From Bacteroidales bacterium (GTDB lineage Bacteria; Bacteroidota; Bacteroidia; Bacteroidales; UBA932): a stretch of 44,325 nt of DNA. The stretch lies in contig JAQVZL010000007.1 of the NCBI GenBank assembly GCA_028708215.1, forward strand, positions 1 to 44,325, read 5' to 3'. Under the pieces are notes generated by a model, which saw only the letters and a list, made by a program, of their open reading frames with translations, did not search any database and had not been told where the DNA came from. This document shows, piece after piece, positions 27,091 to 36,176 of the stretch (the first letter of the stretch is position 1; each line of letters begins with the position of its first letter). Position numbers and translations under genes: made by a program.

Positions 27091-28485
27091 ATGGTGGAGT
27101 TTCAACAGACTATTAAAGAAGCCTATTCGTTTAGAGGTAAGGGATTACATTCTGGAATTGCTGCTAATATTACTCTTTTGCCAGCTCCTGTTAACCATGG
27201 TGTAAAGTTTTGCAGAGTAGACCTTCCAACAAAACCTATAGTTGATGCTATTGCTTCAAATGTCTCGGGTACTCAAAGAGGAACTATCCTATCAAATGGA
27301 GAGGCCTCTATCTCTACTATAGAGCATTTAATGAGTGCTCTGTATGGTTTGGGTATAGACAATGTTTTAATAGAGACAGATGCTCCAGAAATTCCAATTT
27401 TAGATGGTAGTTCATTGGAATATGTAACTGTTATTGGTAAAGAGGGAGTAAAAACTCAAGATGAACCAAGAAGGTATTTTGAATTAAAAGAGCCATTGCA
27501 TTATAAAGATAGCGAAACTGGTTCTTCTATCTCTATCTACCCAGATAACAAGTTTTCAATTGATCTTATGATTGATTTTAACTCAGATATATTAGGAACC
27601 CAATGTGCTTCATTTAATTCAGAAACAGATTATTTAAAAGAGATTGCTCCTTGTAGAACTTTTGTCTTTCTTCACGACTTGTTACCTTTGATTAATAATA
27701 ATTTAATTAAAGGAGGAGACCTTAATAATGCTATTGTTATAGCTAAGGAGAGAATAGAGGGAGCCGAGCTTAAAAAGCTAGAAGAGGTATTTGGCTCTAG
27801 TAACAAAGAGTCTATTGAAAAAGGATATTTAAATGTTGAAAAATTACAGTTTAATAATGAATGTGCCAGACACAAACTACTAGATCTTATAGGAGACCTA
27901 GCGTTAGCAGGAATTAGATTTAGAGGTAAGGTAGTAGCTAGCCGTCCAGGGCACAAAATTAATTCAGAAATTTCAAAAATTATTTTAAACATGGCAAATA
28001 AGAGTGTAAATGCATCTGCTATTCCACAATTCGATCCTAATGCAGAGCCCGTAGTAGATATTAATGGAATTAAAAAACTACTTCCACATCGTCCACCATT
28101 TTTAATGGTAGATAGGATTATTAAAATGGAAAAAGATACAGTTGTTGGCATTAAAACTGTTGGAATAAATGAAGGTTACTTTATTGGACACTTTCCAGAT
28201 GAGCCTGTTATGCCAGGAGTTTTGATTATAGAATCTATGGCTCAAGTGGGCGGCATTTTAGTATTATCTGATTTAGATGAGCCAGAGAAACACTCTACCT
28301 ATTTTGCAAAAATAGATAATGCTAAATTTAAAAAGAAAGTTGTACCAGGAGATGTACTTGTAATTAAGCTGCATGTAACTGCACCTTTAAGACGTTCAAT
28401 TGTATGTATGAAAGGAGAAGTTTATGTAGGAGATACTCTTGCATGTGAGGCCGATTTAATGGCACAGGTAATTAAGAATAAATAA
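27091..28485 (+). CDS. lpxC/fabZ: Bifunctional LpxC deacetylase/FabZ dehydratase
   Basis: The 464-residue fusion carries two enzymes. Residues 1-300 are LpxC, the zinc deacetylase that commits UDP-acyl-GlcNAc to lipid A, with H79 (STIEHLMSA) and H261/D265 (ARHKLLDLIGDL) as metal ligands. Residues 325-464 are FabZ, the hydroxyacyl-ACP dehydratase, with catalytic H367 (IGHFPDEPVMPG) and E381. Both active sites look intact. The fusion is standard in Bacteroidota and could help balance lipid A with fatty acid synthesis. It is followed by lpxA five bases later. Confidence 0.97.
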   Translation: MVEFQQTIKEAYSFRGKGLHSGIAANITLLPAPVNHGVKFCRVDLPTKPIVDAIASNVSGTQRGTILSNGEASISTIEHLMSALYGLGIDNVLIETDAPEIPILDGSSLEYVTVIGKEGVKTQDEPRRYFELKEPLHYKDSETGSSISIYPDNKFSIDLMIDFNSDILGTQCASFNSETDYLKEIAPCRTFVFLHDLLPLINNNLIKGGDLNNAIVIAKERIEGAELKKLEEVFGSSNKESIEKGYLNVEKLQFNNECARHKLLDLIGDLALAGIRFRGKVVASRPGHKINSEISKIILNMANKSVNASAIPQFDPNAEPVVDINGIKKLLPHRPPFLMVDRIIKMEKDTVVGIKTVGINEGYFIGHFPDEPVMPGVLIIESMAQVGGILVLSDLDEPEKHSTYFAKIDNAKFKKKVVPGDVLVIKLHVTAPLRRSIVCMKGEVYVGDTLACEADLMAQVIKNK

Positions 28486-28490
28486 CTTTT

Positions 28491-29282
28491 ATGAATCAAT
28501 CATATATACATCCCCAAGCGAGAATTGGTAAAAATGTAACTATAGAACCATTCTCATATATTGCAGCAAATGTAGAGATAGGTGATGGTACTTGGATAGG
28601 ACCTCATGCTACAATAATGGATTATGTGAAAATTGGAAAAAATTGCAGAATTTACCCTGGAGCAGTAATAGGTGGCGAGCCACAAGATTATAAGTTTGCT
28701 GGTGAGACAACCTATGTTGAAATTGGCGACAACACTATTATTAGGGAGTATGCAACTGTAAATAGAGGGACGCTAAAAAGTGGCAGAGGTACCACTAAGG
28801 TGGGAAGTGGATGTATGATTATGTCATATTCTCATATAGCGCATGATTGCCATATTGCAGATAATGTAGTATTAGTGAGTTACGTTGCAATAGCGGGAGT
28901 TACCGATATAGATGAGTATGCTATTATTGGAGGTCACTCTGCTGTTCATCAGTTTGTTAGGATAGGAGCTCACTCTATGCTTTCTGGGGGCTCAATGGTT
29001 GGAAAAGATGTTCCACCATTTATAATTGCAGGACGTAGGCCTCTCTCATTTGGAGGAGTAAATATAATAGGCCTTCGCCGTAGAGGATTCTCTAATGAAG
29101 TGATAGATCAGATAAAAGATATTTACAAGGTAATCTATCATAATGGATTGAACACTACCGATGCATGTGCAAAGGTAGATGAAACTTTTCCTGAAACACC
29201 AGAAAAAAGAGTGATAGTTGATTTTATTAAAACCACTAAAAGAGGTATTATAAAAGGAGTTGTAGACTCTATTGATGAGTAA
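28491..29282 (+). CDS. lpxA: UDP-N-acetylglucosamine acyltransferase
   Basis: LpxA performs the first step of lipid A synthesis. The 263-residue protein is a left-handed beta-helix of hexapeptide repeats with a helical C-terminal part. The catalytic histidine is H118 in SHIAHDCHIADN (E. coli H125). The acyl-chain ruler region cannot be read with confidence. The gene overlaps the next one (wbqC) by eight bases. Confidence 0.97.
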   Translation: MNQSYIHPQARIGKNVTIEPFSYIAANVEIGDGTWIGPHATIMDYVKIGKNCRIYPGAVIGGEPQDYKFAGETTYVEIGDNTIIREYATVNRGTLKSGRGTTKVGSGCMIMSYSHIAHDCHIADNVVLVSYVAIAGVTDIDEYAIIGGHSAVHQFVRIGAHSMLSGGSMVGKDVPPFIIAGRRPLSFGGVNIIGLRRRGFSNEVIDQIKDIYKVIYHNGLNTTDACAKVDETFPETPEKRVIVDFIKTTKRGIIKGVVDSIDE

Positions 29283-29895
29283 TGTGAATAACATAATTTT
29301 ATCTTGTGCCTATCTTCCGCCTATAGATTTTTTTAGAGTTATAAAGAGTAGTGAAGAGTGGAGGTTAGAGAAGTGGGAAAATTATCAGAAACAATCTTAT
29401 AGAAGCCGTTGTCACATCTATAGTGCCAACGGTCTTTTACCATTATATATACCCGTAGAGAGAGATAGAGGGCTCTCTATTCCTATTCGTGAAATAAAAA
29501 TAGATAACTCTAAAAAATGGCAAATTCAACATTGGAGAACTTTAGTATCGGCCTACCAATCATCTCCCTTTTTTGATTTCTACAAAGAAGATTTTGCACC
29601 TTTTTATCACACTCATTATGATTCTCTTTTTAACTACAATATTGAACTGATAGCGCTCATTCTAGAGCTTTTAGATTTTCCTCAGGAGCTTCTATTAACA
29701 GACTCCTATAAAAAAAAGATAGAAGGGTGTGACTACAGAGATAAAATTCATCCTAAAAAAGAGTCTCCTTTCTTTTCTGAAAATGAAAAAGGCAAATACC
29801 ATCAAGTATTTGCCCATAAACATGGTTATATTTCTAATCTCTCTATAGTAGACCTTCTATTCAACGAGGGGCCTCTATCTTACAACTATATTTAA
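29275..29895 (+). CDS. WbqC-family protein
   Basis: The protein starts with the family phrase ILSCAYLPPIDFF, followed by SYRSRCHIYSANGLLPLYIPV and the conserved KKWQIQHWRTLVSAYQSSPFF. WbqC proteins occur in O-antigen and other surface-glycan clusters; their function is unproven. I chose the ATG at 29275 over the TTG at 29272. The ATG overlaps the lpxA stop codon region, so it is translated from the lipid A transcript. Its 3' end overlaps the outer-membrane protein gene by four bases on the other strand. Confidence 0.85.
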   Translation: MSNVNNIILSCAYLPPIDFFRVIKSSEEWRLEKWENYQKQSYRSRCHIYSANGLLPLYIPVERDRGLSIPIREIKIDNSKKWQIQHWRTLVSAYQSSPFFDFYKEDFAPFYHTHYDSLFNYNIELIALILELLDFPQELLLTDSYKKKIEGCDYRDKIHPKKESPFFSENEKGKYHQVFAHKHGYISNLSIVDLLFNEGPLSYNYI

Positions 29896-31424
29896 AATCT
29901 GAAACCCAAAGTAACTAGAAGTTTCCAACCAGATATATCTAACTCTCCAATAGGAGCAGTGCTATTTGTATAATCACTGTAAAGAGAAAAGCTTTCATTA
30001 TTAGATACTCTTTTTTGGAATGCCATATCTATGAACATTCCCGAAGAGCCTAAAAAACCAACTCCGCCAGATATATAATCTACATTATATCCATAATTTT
30101 TTTCTGGATTACCATAACTGCTATATCCAGCTCTCAAGGCAACTTTGGGGGTTGGCCTAACCTCGGCACCCACTCTTAGGACTCCTACAGATTTAAAGTT
30201 GCTGGCTATATCACTGTTGGCATCTTTGAACACTCTTTTATCTCCCCCATCTGACAACATTTTAATTTTGGAGTAGTCTACTCCTTCATAATCTACACTA
30301 ATGAGCCCAAGTTTTCCAAAAACGTATGATGCTCCTAGATTCCATCTGAGAGGAGAGTTTATTCTATAATCATACTCTCCTACAGGAGATAATATATTGC
30401 TTGAGTAGCCATCTGAGTAACGAGCATCTATACCCTCGTCCCACGAATCTTTCATAAATAGCCATGTAGGAGTAGAAATGCTACCTCCTAATCTTAGCCC
30501 TGTTACTGGAATAACTATAAAACCTGCTTTAAGGTTTAGTCCCACACCAGTTGAGGTTTGTCTAAAGATGTGAGAAAAACGTGAGAATTTAGAATCGAAA
30601 AAAGCACTGTTTTGTGCAGATTCGGAGTACTCTTGGTAATCTGAATACTCTAGTGATTGAACCCCAATGTTTGCACCTAAAAAGAGCATATTTGATATAT
30701 TTGCTCCCATGTTTAAAACAACTTCAGAAATGTTTCCTTTTTGCTCTCTGTAAAATTCTTGGTTAATAGGTGCAGCAAAGGTTATTTTGTCTCCCACTAT
30801 GTTCTCTGTAGCGCCAATATAGTCATAATCTGAATCTGGTAGTGGGTCTATTAAATTTGAGTTCCATGCTAGAATCTCTTTCCAAGATGCTCCGGGGAAG
30901 TCAAAAAAAGGATTCCATGAGTCTGTTACATCAAGATCTCCATTATAGACTCCAGAGAGCCCCTCTGCCAAACTCCCTAACCAACTACTATTGCTGTTTA
31001 ATCCAGATGAATATGAACGAGAAGAGTAGTTGTTCAACCTGTTTATAGCTACCCCAAAAGTAAGAGTTTTAAGTGCAGAAAGGTTGTTGCCAATCTTAAA
31101 TGACGATACTAGCCCTGCATTTGAAATGCCAAACCTAGTCCAGCTTTCGCTCTCACTATTACCAAGGTACTGAGATTTTATATTGGACCCCATAAGAGAG
31201 GGGGTAACTGTAAATTCGGAATACTTATAAATGGCAGAAGATGCGGGGTTTATGCTCATTGCATAGGAATCTCCCCCCAAAGAGGTAAAGGCATTACCCA
31301 TTGCCATAGTTCTTGCACTTCCTTCATATCTCAATTGTGAGAATTTTAAGGCGTCTAAAGCGCCTTGAGCAGTTGCCGAACTAGCGACTATTAGTGCCAA
31401 TATTATAATTGTAAATTTTCGCAT
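29892..31424 (-). CDS. FadL/OmpP1-like outer-membrane beta-barrel protein
   Basis: The 510-residue protein has a signal peptide ending SATAQ and then KFSQLRYEGSARTMAMGNAFTSLGGD and SINPASSAIY. These phrases are typical of the Bacteroidota members of the OmpP1/FadL/TodX and PorV-like barrel families. The rest is made of amphipathic beta strands and ends in a terminal phenylalanine (LGFRF), as expected for an outer-membrane barrel. Relatives transport hydrophobic compounds or act in type IX secretion; this one cannot be assigned more closely. It starts 26 bases after the aromatic-rich lipoprotein gene, so the two are probably co-transcribed. Confidence 0.85.
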   Translation of the reverse strand: MRKFTIIILALIVASSATAQGALDALKFSQLRYEGSARTMAMGNAFTSLGGDSYAMSINPASSAIYKYSEFTVTPSLMGSNIKSQYLGNSESESWTRFGISNAGLVSSFKIGNNLSALKTLTFGVAINRLNNYSSRSYSSGLNSNSSWLGSLAEGLSGVYNGDLDVTDSWNPFFDFPGASWKEILAWNSNLIDPLPDSDYDYIGATENIVGDKITFAAPINQEFYREQKGNISEVVLNMGANISNMLFLGANIGVQSLEYSDYQEYSESAQNSAFFDSKFSRFSHIFRQTSTGVGLNLKAGFIVIPVTGLRLGGSISTPTWLFMKDSWDEGIDARYSDGYSSNILSPVGEYDYRINSPLRWNLGASYVFGKLGLISVDYEGVDYSKIKMLSDGGDKRVFKDANSDIASNFKSVGVLRVGAEVRPTPKVALRAGYSSYGNPEKNYGYNVDYISGGVGFLGSSGMFIDMAFQKRVSNNESFSLYSDYTNSTAPIGELDISGWKLLVTLGFRF

Positions 31425-31450
31425 AAATTTAATCTAAACTATGTTCATAA

Positions 31451-32737
31451 TTACCTGCGATAACCAGACCCACTACTGCTTCTGGAGCTCGACGAAGTTG
31501 AAGATCTGCCACTTGAGCCAGAGCTAGAGCTAGAGCTAGAAGTGTTAGAGCGTGTAGTTGATCTTGTTGGTGGTGAGTAGGTACTACGAGTAGATGTAGT
31601 TCTACTAGTTCCTTGGTAAGAAGAGCTACGAGTTGTAGAGCTATTGTTGTTGCTTCTAGTTGTAGTTGTTGCTCTTCTATACTGAGAAGATCTTGTAGGT
31701 AAAGTAGTAGTACTTCTTCTTACAGTTGAACTACTAGATCTTGCTCCAGTAGATGATCTGTTCACGCTAGAAGTTCCTGTTCTATTTACAGATGAATTAG
31801 ATCTTCTTTGATAATTAGTAGAGCGGTTAGAAGTTGTAGATTGGTTTCTATTTACTTCATTTCTGGTCATTTCTACTCCATTGTCTCTGCCTGCTCTACG
31901 ATAGATACTCTCTGAATACCTATTGGTTATTTCATTAGAGTTGTTGCCGATTGAAACTCCACGGATTTGAGATGTACGAACATCTCTTCTGTTATATGAC
32001 CCGCCAGAGATAGCTCCCCTATTTGTAGCATTATTATCTCTTGGACTCTCTCTTCTGCCGTAGTAGCGGTCTCTGTTGCTGTGTACAACTCCCCCTCCTG
32101 TTATTCCGTAATATGGATAGCCACCCCATCCACCATACCAATAGTTTGGCCCATGATAGTAGCTATAATGAGGCCAACCCCAAGATCCAGGATAGTGTGA
32201 ATAAAAAGGTGTGTACCATGAGTAATAAGGAGTGTACCAATAGTGGTGGCCAAAGTTACTCCATGGGCTCCACATATATGGGTCCCACATTGAGTACCAG
32301 CGATGTCTCCAATAGAGATTGCGGTATGCACTATAAGGCATATATCCATACCATGGGTTATAGACGCCTTGGTCTACGTAATTAATGTTAATTGTGTAGG
32401 TTGGATTGTCAAACTTTGAAAGTCTCTCTTCAAATGACTCACCTGGATTCAGAATGACATATGTTGTCTCTGAATTGGCATCTATCTCTACATTCCCTTG
32501 TTCATCGGCATAAACTGCTTCAACAACTTTGCCGTCAATCATTATTTTGTTGGACTCCTTAGTTTTTCCTCTAAGACCTTCCAATTCTTTTTCTACGTTT
32601 GTGTTTACTACAAGATAGTTGTCTGAATCTGGTTTTTGATATATGGCATCTTCAAATGAAGAAGAGGCATATCTATTTGTAGTAGCACAAGAGCTAAGAA
32701 TGATACTTAGAGCTAATAATAATGTTCTATTTTTCAT
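31451..32737 (-). CDS. Aromatic-rich lipoprotein with Ser/Thr/Arg-rich tail
   Basis: From the ATG at 32737, chosen by its strong Shine-Dalgarno site and the signal peptide, the protein has 428 residues. It has a lipobox (ILSSC) and a short beta-rich region. A segment of about 80 residues is packed with Tyr, Trp, Pro and His (WYGYMPY, HHYWYTPYYSWYTPFY). The last 180 residues are Arg/Ser/Thr/Asn-rich low-complexity sequence ending SGSGYRR. Bacteroidota have related proteins, some annotated as vitellogenin-like, which is a misleading name. Function is unknown; surface adhesion or structural phase-separating behaviour is only a possibility. The upstream 20 codons of the open frame are likely untranslated leader. 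Confidence 0.8.
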   Translation of the reverse strand: MKNRTLLLALSIILSSCATTNRYASSSFEDAIYQKPDSDNYLVVNTNVEKELEGLRGKTKESNKIMIDGKVVEAVYADEQGNVEIDANSETTYVILNPGESFEERLSKFDNPTYTININYVDQGVYNPWYGYMPYSAYRNLYWRHRWYSMWDPYMWSPWSNFGHHYWYTPYYSWYTPFYSHYPGSWGWPHYSYYHGPNYWYGGWGGYPYYGITGGGVVHSNRDRYYGRRESPRDNNATNRGAISGGSYNRRDVRTSQIRGVSIGNNSNEITNRYSESIYRRAGRDNGVEMTRNEVNRNQSTTSNRSTNYQRRSNSSVNRTGTSSVNRSSTGARSSSSTVRRSTTTLPTRSSQYRRATTTTRSNNNSSTTRSSSYQGTSRTTSTRSTYSPPTRSTTRSNTSSSSSSSGSSGRSSTSSSSRSSSGSGYRR

Positions 32738-32741
32738 CTTG

Positions 32742-32749
32742 CACCTCCT
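32742..32749 (-). promoter_or_regulatory. Strong Shine-Dalgarno site of the aromatic-rich lipoprotein
   Basis: The minus strand reads AGGAGGTG, with AGGAGG six bases before the ATG at 32737. It is the strongest such site in the window, and unusual because Bacteroidota genes rarely use one. Confidence 0.8.
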
Positions 32750-32779
32750 CTGCTTTAAATTATTTTGTACTTTTGTACC

Positions 32780-32791
32780 TTTAACGTTAAA
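32780..32791. promoter_or_regulatory. 12-base palindrome in the lipoprotein/proS gap
   Basis: TTTAACGTTAAA is a perfect palindrome, 43 bases upstream of the lipoprotein start. A GTAC-tttt-GTAC repeat lies beside it at 32767-32778. They could be an operator or a leader RNA structure. Confidence 0.35.
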
Positions 32792-32871
32792 ATACACAAA
32801 AATCGTTCCAAAAGCAAATTAATTTTGGGAGATAGATGTTGTATTTTATCTAGGTTATGTAACATATTTAA

Positions 32872-32879
32872 CAAAAATA
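32872..32879 (-). promoter_or_regulatory. Candidate -7 element for the lipoprotein operon
   Basis: The minus strand reads TATTTTTG, a match to TAnnTTTG. No -33 element is clear. It would give a leader of about 130 bases containing the palindrome and the Shine-Dalgarno site, and it sits next to the proS start on the opposite strand. Confidence 0.3.
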
Positions 32880-32888
32880 GGTAAAAAA

Positions 32889-34364
32889 ATGGCAAAAGAG
32901 ATTGTCAATAGAGAAGAAAATTATTCACTTTGGTACAATAACTTGGTAACCAAAGCTAATCTTGCCGAAAATTCGGCAGTTAGAGGATGTATGGTTATTA
33001 AGCCTTATGGTTATGCAATCTGGGAAAAGATGCAGGCGCAGTTAGATGCTATGTTTAAAGAGACAGGTCATGAAAATGCCTATTTCCCTCTTTTTATTCC
33101 TAAATCTTTTCTAAGTAAGGAGGCAGAGCATGTAGAAGGCTTTGCTAAAGAGTGTGCTGTGGTAACTCATCATAGGCTAATGTCTAATCCAGAAGGGCCT
33201 GGAGTTGTAGTAGATCCTTCGGCAAAATTAGAAGAGGAGCTTATTGTACGTCCCACCTCGGAAACTATTATATGGAATACATATAAGAATTGGATAAAAT
33301 CTTATAGAGATTTACCTCTACTTATTAACCAATGGGCAAATGTTGTAAGGTGGGAGATGAGAACTCGTCTTTTTTTAAGAACTGCCGAGTTTTTGTGGCA
33401 AGAAGGCCATACTGCTCATGCCACCAAAGAGGAGGCAATTGAAGAGAGAGAAAAAATGGTTCATGTTTACGAGCAATTTGCGCGTGAATATATGGCTTTA
33501 CCAGTGATTGTGGGGCGTAAAACAGAGAGTGAGAGATTTGCAGGGGCAGTAGATACACTTTGTATAGAGGCTCTTATGCAAGATGGTAAGGCTCTTCAAG
33601 CAGGGACTTCTCATTTTTTAGGACAAAATTTTGCAAAAGCATTTGATGTCCAATTTGCAAATAAAGAGGGTGGTCTGGAATATGTATGGGCTACTTCTTG
33701 GGGAGTTTCTACAAGACTAATGGGAGCTCTTATTATGGCTCATAGCGATAATAATGGCCTTGTACTTCCTCCAAAATTGGCTCCTATTCATGTTGTTATG
33801 GTTCCTATATACAAAACAGAAGAGGAGAGCCAAAAGGTGTTGGCAATTATGGATCAGATAAAGATAAAGCTTAAGAAGCTAGGGATTAGCTCAAAAATAG
33901 ACGATAGAGATAATCTTCGTTCTGGATTTAAGTTTGCTGAGTGGGAGCTCAAGGGTGTTCCAGTAAGAATAGCAATGGGGCCTAGAGACTTAGCAAAGGG
34001 TACCGTTGAGTTAGCAAGAAGAGATAATCTTACAAAAGAGTTTAGAGAGAGAGAAGGAGTAGAGGAGTATATAGTAACTCTACTAGATGAAATCCAAGAG
34101 AATATCTACAATAAAGCATTGGAGTTTAGAGAAAAAAGTACTGTTGAAGTAGATGACTTTGAAACTTTTAAAGATAAGATAGAGGAGGGTGGTTTTTTGC
34201 TTTGCCATTGGGACGGAACAGCAGAAACAGAGCAAAAAATAAAAGAGGAGACTAAAGCTACAATAAGATGTATTCCTATGGATGGCACCACTGCCCAAGA
34301 GGGCACTTGCGTCTATTCTGGAAAGCCCTCTAAGCAGAGAGTATTTTTTGCAAGAGCATATTAA
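32889..34364 (+). CDS. proS: Prolyl-tRNA synthetase, short eukaryote/archaeal-like type
   Basis: The enzyme charges tRNA-Pro. It is the 491-residue type without the bacterial editing insertion, normal for Bacteroidota. Class II motif 2 lies in the segment [11 protein letters not shown] to [10 protein letters not shown], and motif 3 is [18 protein letters not shown]. The anticodon-binding domain follows, then the C-terminal zinc-binding-like domain ([15 protein letters not shown]) ending in Tyr. It is monocistronic or leads into the next gene 41 bases later. Confidence 0.97.
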   Translation: MAKEIVNREENYSLWYNNLVTKANLAENSAVRGCMVIKPYGYAIWEKMQAQLDAMFKETGHENAYFPLFIPKSFLSKEAEHVEGFAKECAVVTHHRLMSNPEGPGVVVDPSAKLEEELIVRPTSETIIWNTYKNWIKSYRDLPLLINQWANVVRWEMRTRLFLRTAEFLWQEGHTAHATKEEAIEEREKMVHVYEQFAREYMALPVIVGRKTESERFAGAVDTLCIEALMQDGKALQAGTSHFLGQNFAKAFDVQFANKEGGLEYVWATSWGVSTRLMGALIMAHSDNNGLVLPPKLAPIHVVMVPIYKTEEESQKVLAIMDQIKIKLKKLGISSKIDDRDNLRSGFKFAEWELKGVPVRIAMGPRDLAKGTVELARRDNLTKEFREREGVEEYIVTLLDEIQENIYNKALEFREKSTVEVDDFETFKDKIEEGGFLLCHWDGTAETEQKIKEETKATIRCIPMDGTTAQEGTCVYSGKPSKQRVFFARAY

Positions 34365-34405
34365 AATATTTTATACTTTTACATGAATTCAAAAAATACA
34401 AAATA

Positions 34406-35101
34406 ATGGCAGCTGATTTATCATCTCGGCAAAACGAAATTATTACAGGTTTAAATACAAAATCGCACATAAAGCTTCAAGTTTTCAACCAAGCTATAGA
34501 GGTCTTCAATGAGTTAAAAGAGATTCTCAATGAAATGAGTAATGATTTAAATGAGCTTTTAGATAATAATGATAGAAGGATTAGGCTGGAGTATAGAGAT
34601 AGAGGAAAGTTTGAGGCCGAGCTTAAGTTTGCAGACGATGTTCTTATTTTTAGCATGCATTCCGATGTCTTTATTTTTGATAGAGACCATGCTGTGTGGA
34701 AAAACGATTATGTTAAAAAAGATAAAGATAACGCCTATTCGGGAATAATAAGCATATATAACTTTCTTTCAGACTCGCTAAAATATAATAGACCAGAAGA
34801 TTTAGGTTATTTAGTAGCTCGAATTTTTGTAAATAAAGATAAATATTTCATATCTGAAGGTAAAAGGCAGGCAGATAATGTAGTAAGTGCTTTTGGTAAA
34901 ACTAAGTTGGGAAGAGAAGAGCTGGTTAGAATTGTAGAATTAGCTATCCTTTACACCTTGTCATTTGACCTATTAATACCTCCTTTCGATCTTATTAAAA
35001 TTGCAAGTGTAGAGCAGATAAATGATAAGATAGAGAGCGCTAAGCACCAAACTGGAAAACGTATGGGTTATAAGTATAACTCAGACGATATTTTAGAGTA
35101 G
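34406..35101 (+). CDS. Conserved hypothetical protein
   Basis: The 231-residue protein has no signal peptide and no membrane segment. The first 60 residues look helical (IEVFNELKEILNEMSNDLNELL). A beta-rich part follows (RIRLEYRDRGKFEAELKFADDVLIFSMHSDVF), then a helical part with YKYNSDDILE at the end. I have a sense that similar proteins occur across Bacteroidales, but I do not recognise a domain and give no function. It lies between proS and the DUF3078 gene and uses ordinary codons for this genome, so it is a real gene. Confidence 0.8.
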   Translation: MAADLSSRQNEIITGLNTKSHIKLQVFNQAIEVFNELKEILNEMSNDLNELLDNNDRRIRLEYRDRGKFEAELKFADDVLIFSMHSDVFIFDRDHAVWKNDYVKKDKDNAYSGIISIYNFLSDSLKYNRPEDLGYLVARIFVNKDKYFISEGKRQADNVVSAFGKTKLGREELVRIVELAILYTLSFDLLIPPFDLIKIASVEQINDKIESAKHQTGKRMGYKYNSDDILE

Positions 35102-35125
35102 TCTTCTATCTCTTCTACCTATATT

Positions 35126-35133
35126 TAACTTTG
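35126..35133 (+). promoter_or_regulatory. -7 element for the DUF3078 gene
   Basis: TAACTTTG matches TAnnTTTG, 28 bases before the start codon. The -33 element is not clear. Confidence 0.5.
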
Positions 35134-35161
35134 TTATAATCTTAAAATTGTTTAATAAAAT

Positions 35162-36157
35162 ATGCTTAAAAAATTTCTCTTAGTTTTCTTCTTAATATTG
35201 GCTTTCTCCTTAAATGCACAAGAAAAAAAAGGAGCTCAGGTAAAACCAGATAGTAGCTATAACTTATCTGTAGGGCAAGAGCTTAGTTTAATTATTGCAT
35301 CTCAAGTTGAGCTCCCTCAATTTACACCACCCGAGCCAGAACCTAGTAGATGGACAGGAGGGACTTTAGTACAGATTGGCTTTTCTCAGCTTTCTCTTAC
35401 TAATTGGGCCTCTGGAGGCTATGATAATGTTGCATTGAACACCTATTTGAATATTTATAGGAACTACGCTGTTAAGGAGAATATGTATTGGGAGAATAGG
35501 CTACAGATGGCTTATGGGTTTATAAACTCTTTTGGAGATAGATATAAGAAGAGCGACGATAAATTCATATTTGACAGTAAATTAGGTTATAGAGCTTTTA
35601 ATAATTTCTTTGCAGCTGCCTCCTTTAACCTTCGTACTCAAATGACTAATGGCTTTTCATACCCAAGAGATAAGGAGCCTGTACTGCTTTCGAAGCCATT
35701 TGCTCCTGCCTACTTCTCTTTAGGTATAGGTATGGATTATAAACCCTTTAAACCGCTCTCAATTAATTTTTCTCCCTTAACAGGTAATTTAGTGGTAGTA
35801 GAGAAGAGAGAGTTAAGAAAAAGGTATGGTAACCCAGTAGATAAATCAACCAAGCTTGAATTAGGTGCTCAGTTTAAAGTAGAGTACAAACATAAGATAG
35901 ATCCAAAGCTTAATATTAATTCTACTCTCAATCTGTTCTCTGACTACTTAGGACAGCCAGAAAACATTAAAGTTTTTTGGGACTTACATGTAAATTCAAA
36001 GCTTAATAAATATTTCTCTGTAAGTTTAAGAACTAACCTTGTCTATGACGATGATATTGTCATAGAAGATAAAGATGGTAACTCTGGCCCTAGATTGCAG
36101 TTTAAAGAGATTTTGTCTGTTGGTTTTTCATATACCTTTGGGGAGTTTAAAAAGTAG
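35162..36157 (+). CDS. DUF3078-family outer-membrane or periplasmic protein
   Basis: The 331-residue protein has a signal peptide (KKFLLVFFLILAFSLNAQ). The DUF3078 hallmark follows as WTGGTLVQIGFSQLSLTNWASGG, then many alternating beta strands ending in SVGFSYTFGEFKK. It is probably a small outer-membrane beta-barrel. The family is restricted to Bacteroidota and has no known function. The gene precedes tilS by 19 bases and has its own promoter element, so tilS is probably read from here too. Confidence 0.88.
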   Translation: MLKKFLLVFFLILAFSLNAQEKKGAQVKPDSSYNLSVGQELSLIIASQVELPQFTPPEPEPSRWTGGTLVQIGFSQLSLTNWASGGYDNVALNTYLNIYRNYAVKENMYWENRLQMAYGFINSFGDRYKKSDDKFIFDSKLGYRAFNNFFAAASFNLRTQMTNGFSYPRDKEPVLLSKPFAPAYFSLGIGMDYKPFKPLSINFSPLTGNLVVVEKRELRKRYGNPVDKSTKLELGAQFKVEYKHKIDPKLNINSTLNLFSDYLGQPENIKVFWDLHVNSKLNKYFSVSLRTNLVYDDDIVIEDKDGNSGPRLQFKEILSVGFSYTFGEFKK

Positions 36158-36176
36158 AAATCTAAAATGGAGAGTT

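Noticed and set aside
27091..28485. Fusion of lpxC with fabZ
   Set aside because: It looks novel at first sight, but it is the normal gene form in Bacteroidota.
32041..32385. Plus- and minus-strand frames inside the aromatic-rich lipoprotein gene
   Set aside because: They arise from the repetitive codons of the real gene; none has a promoter or family match.
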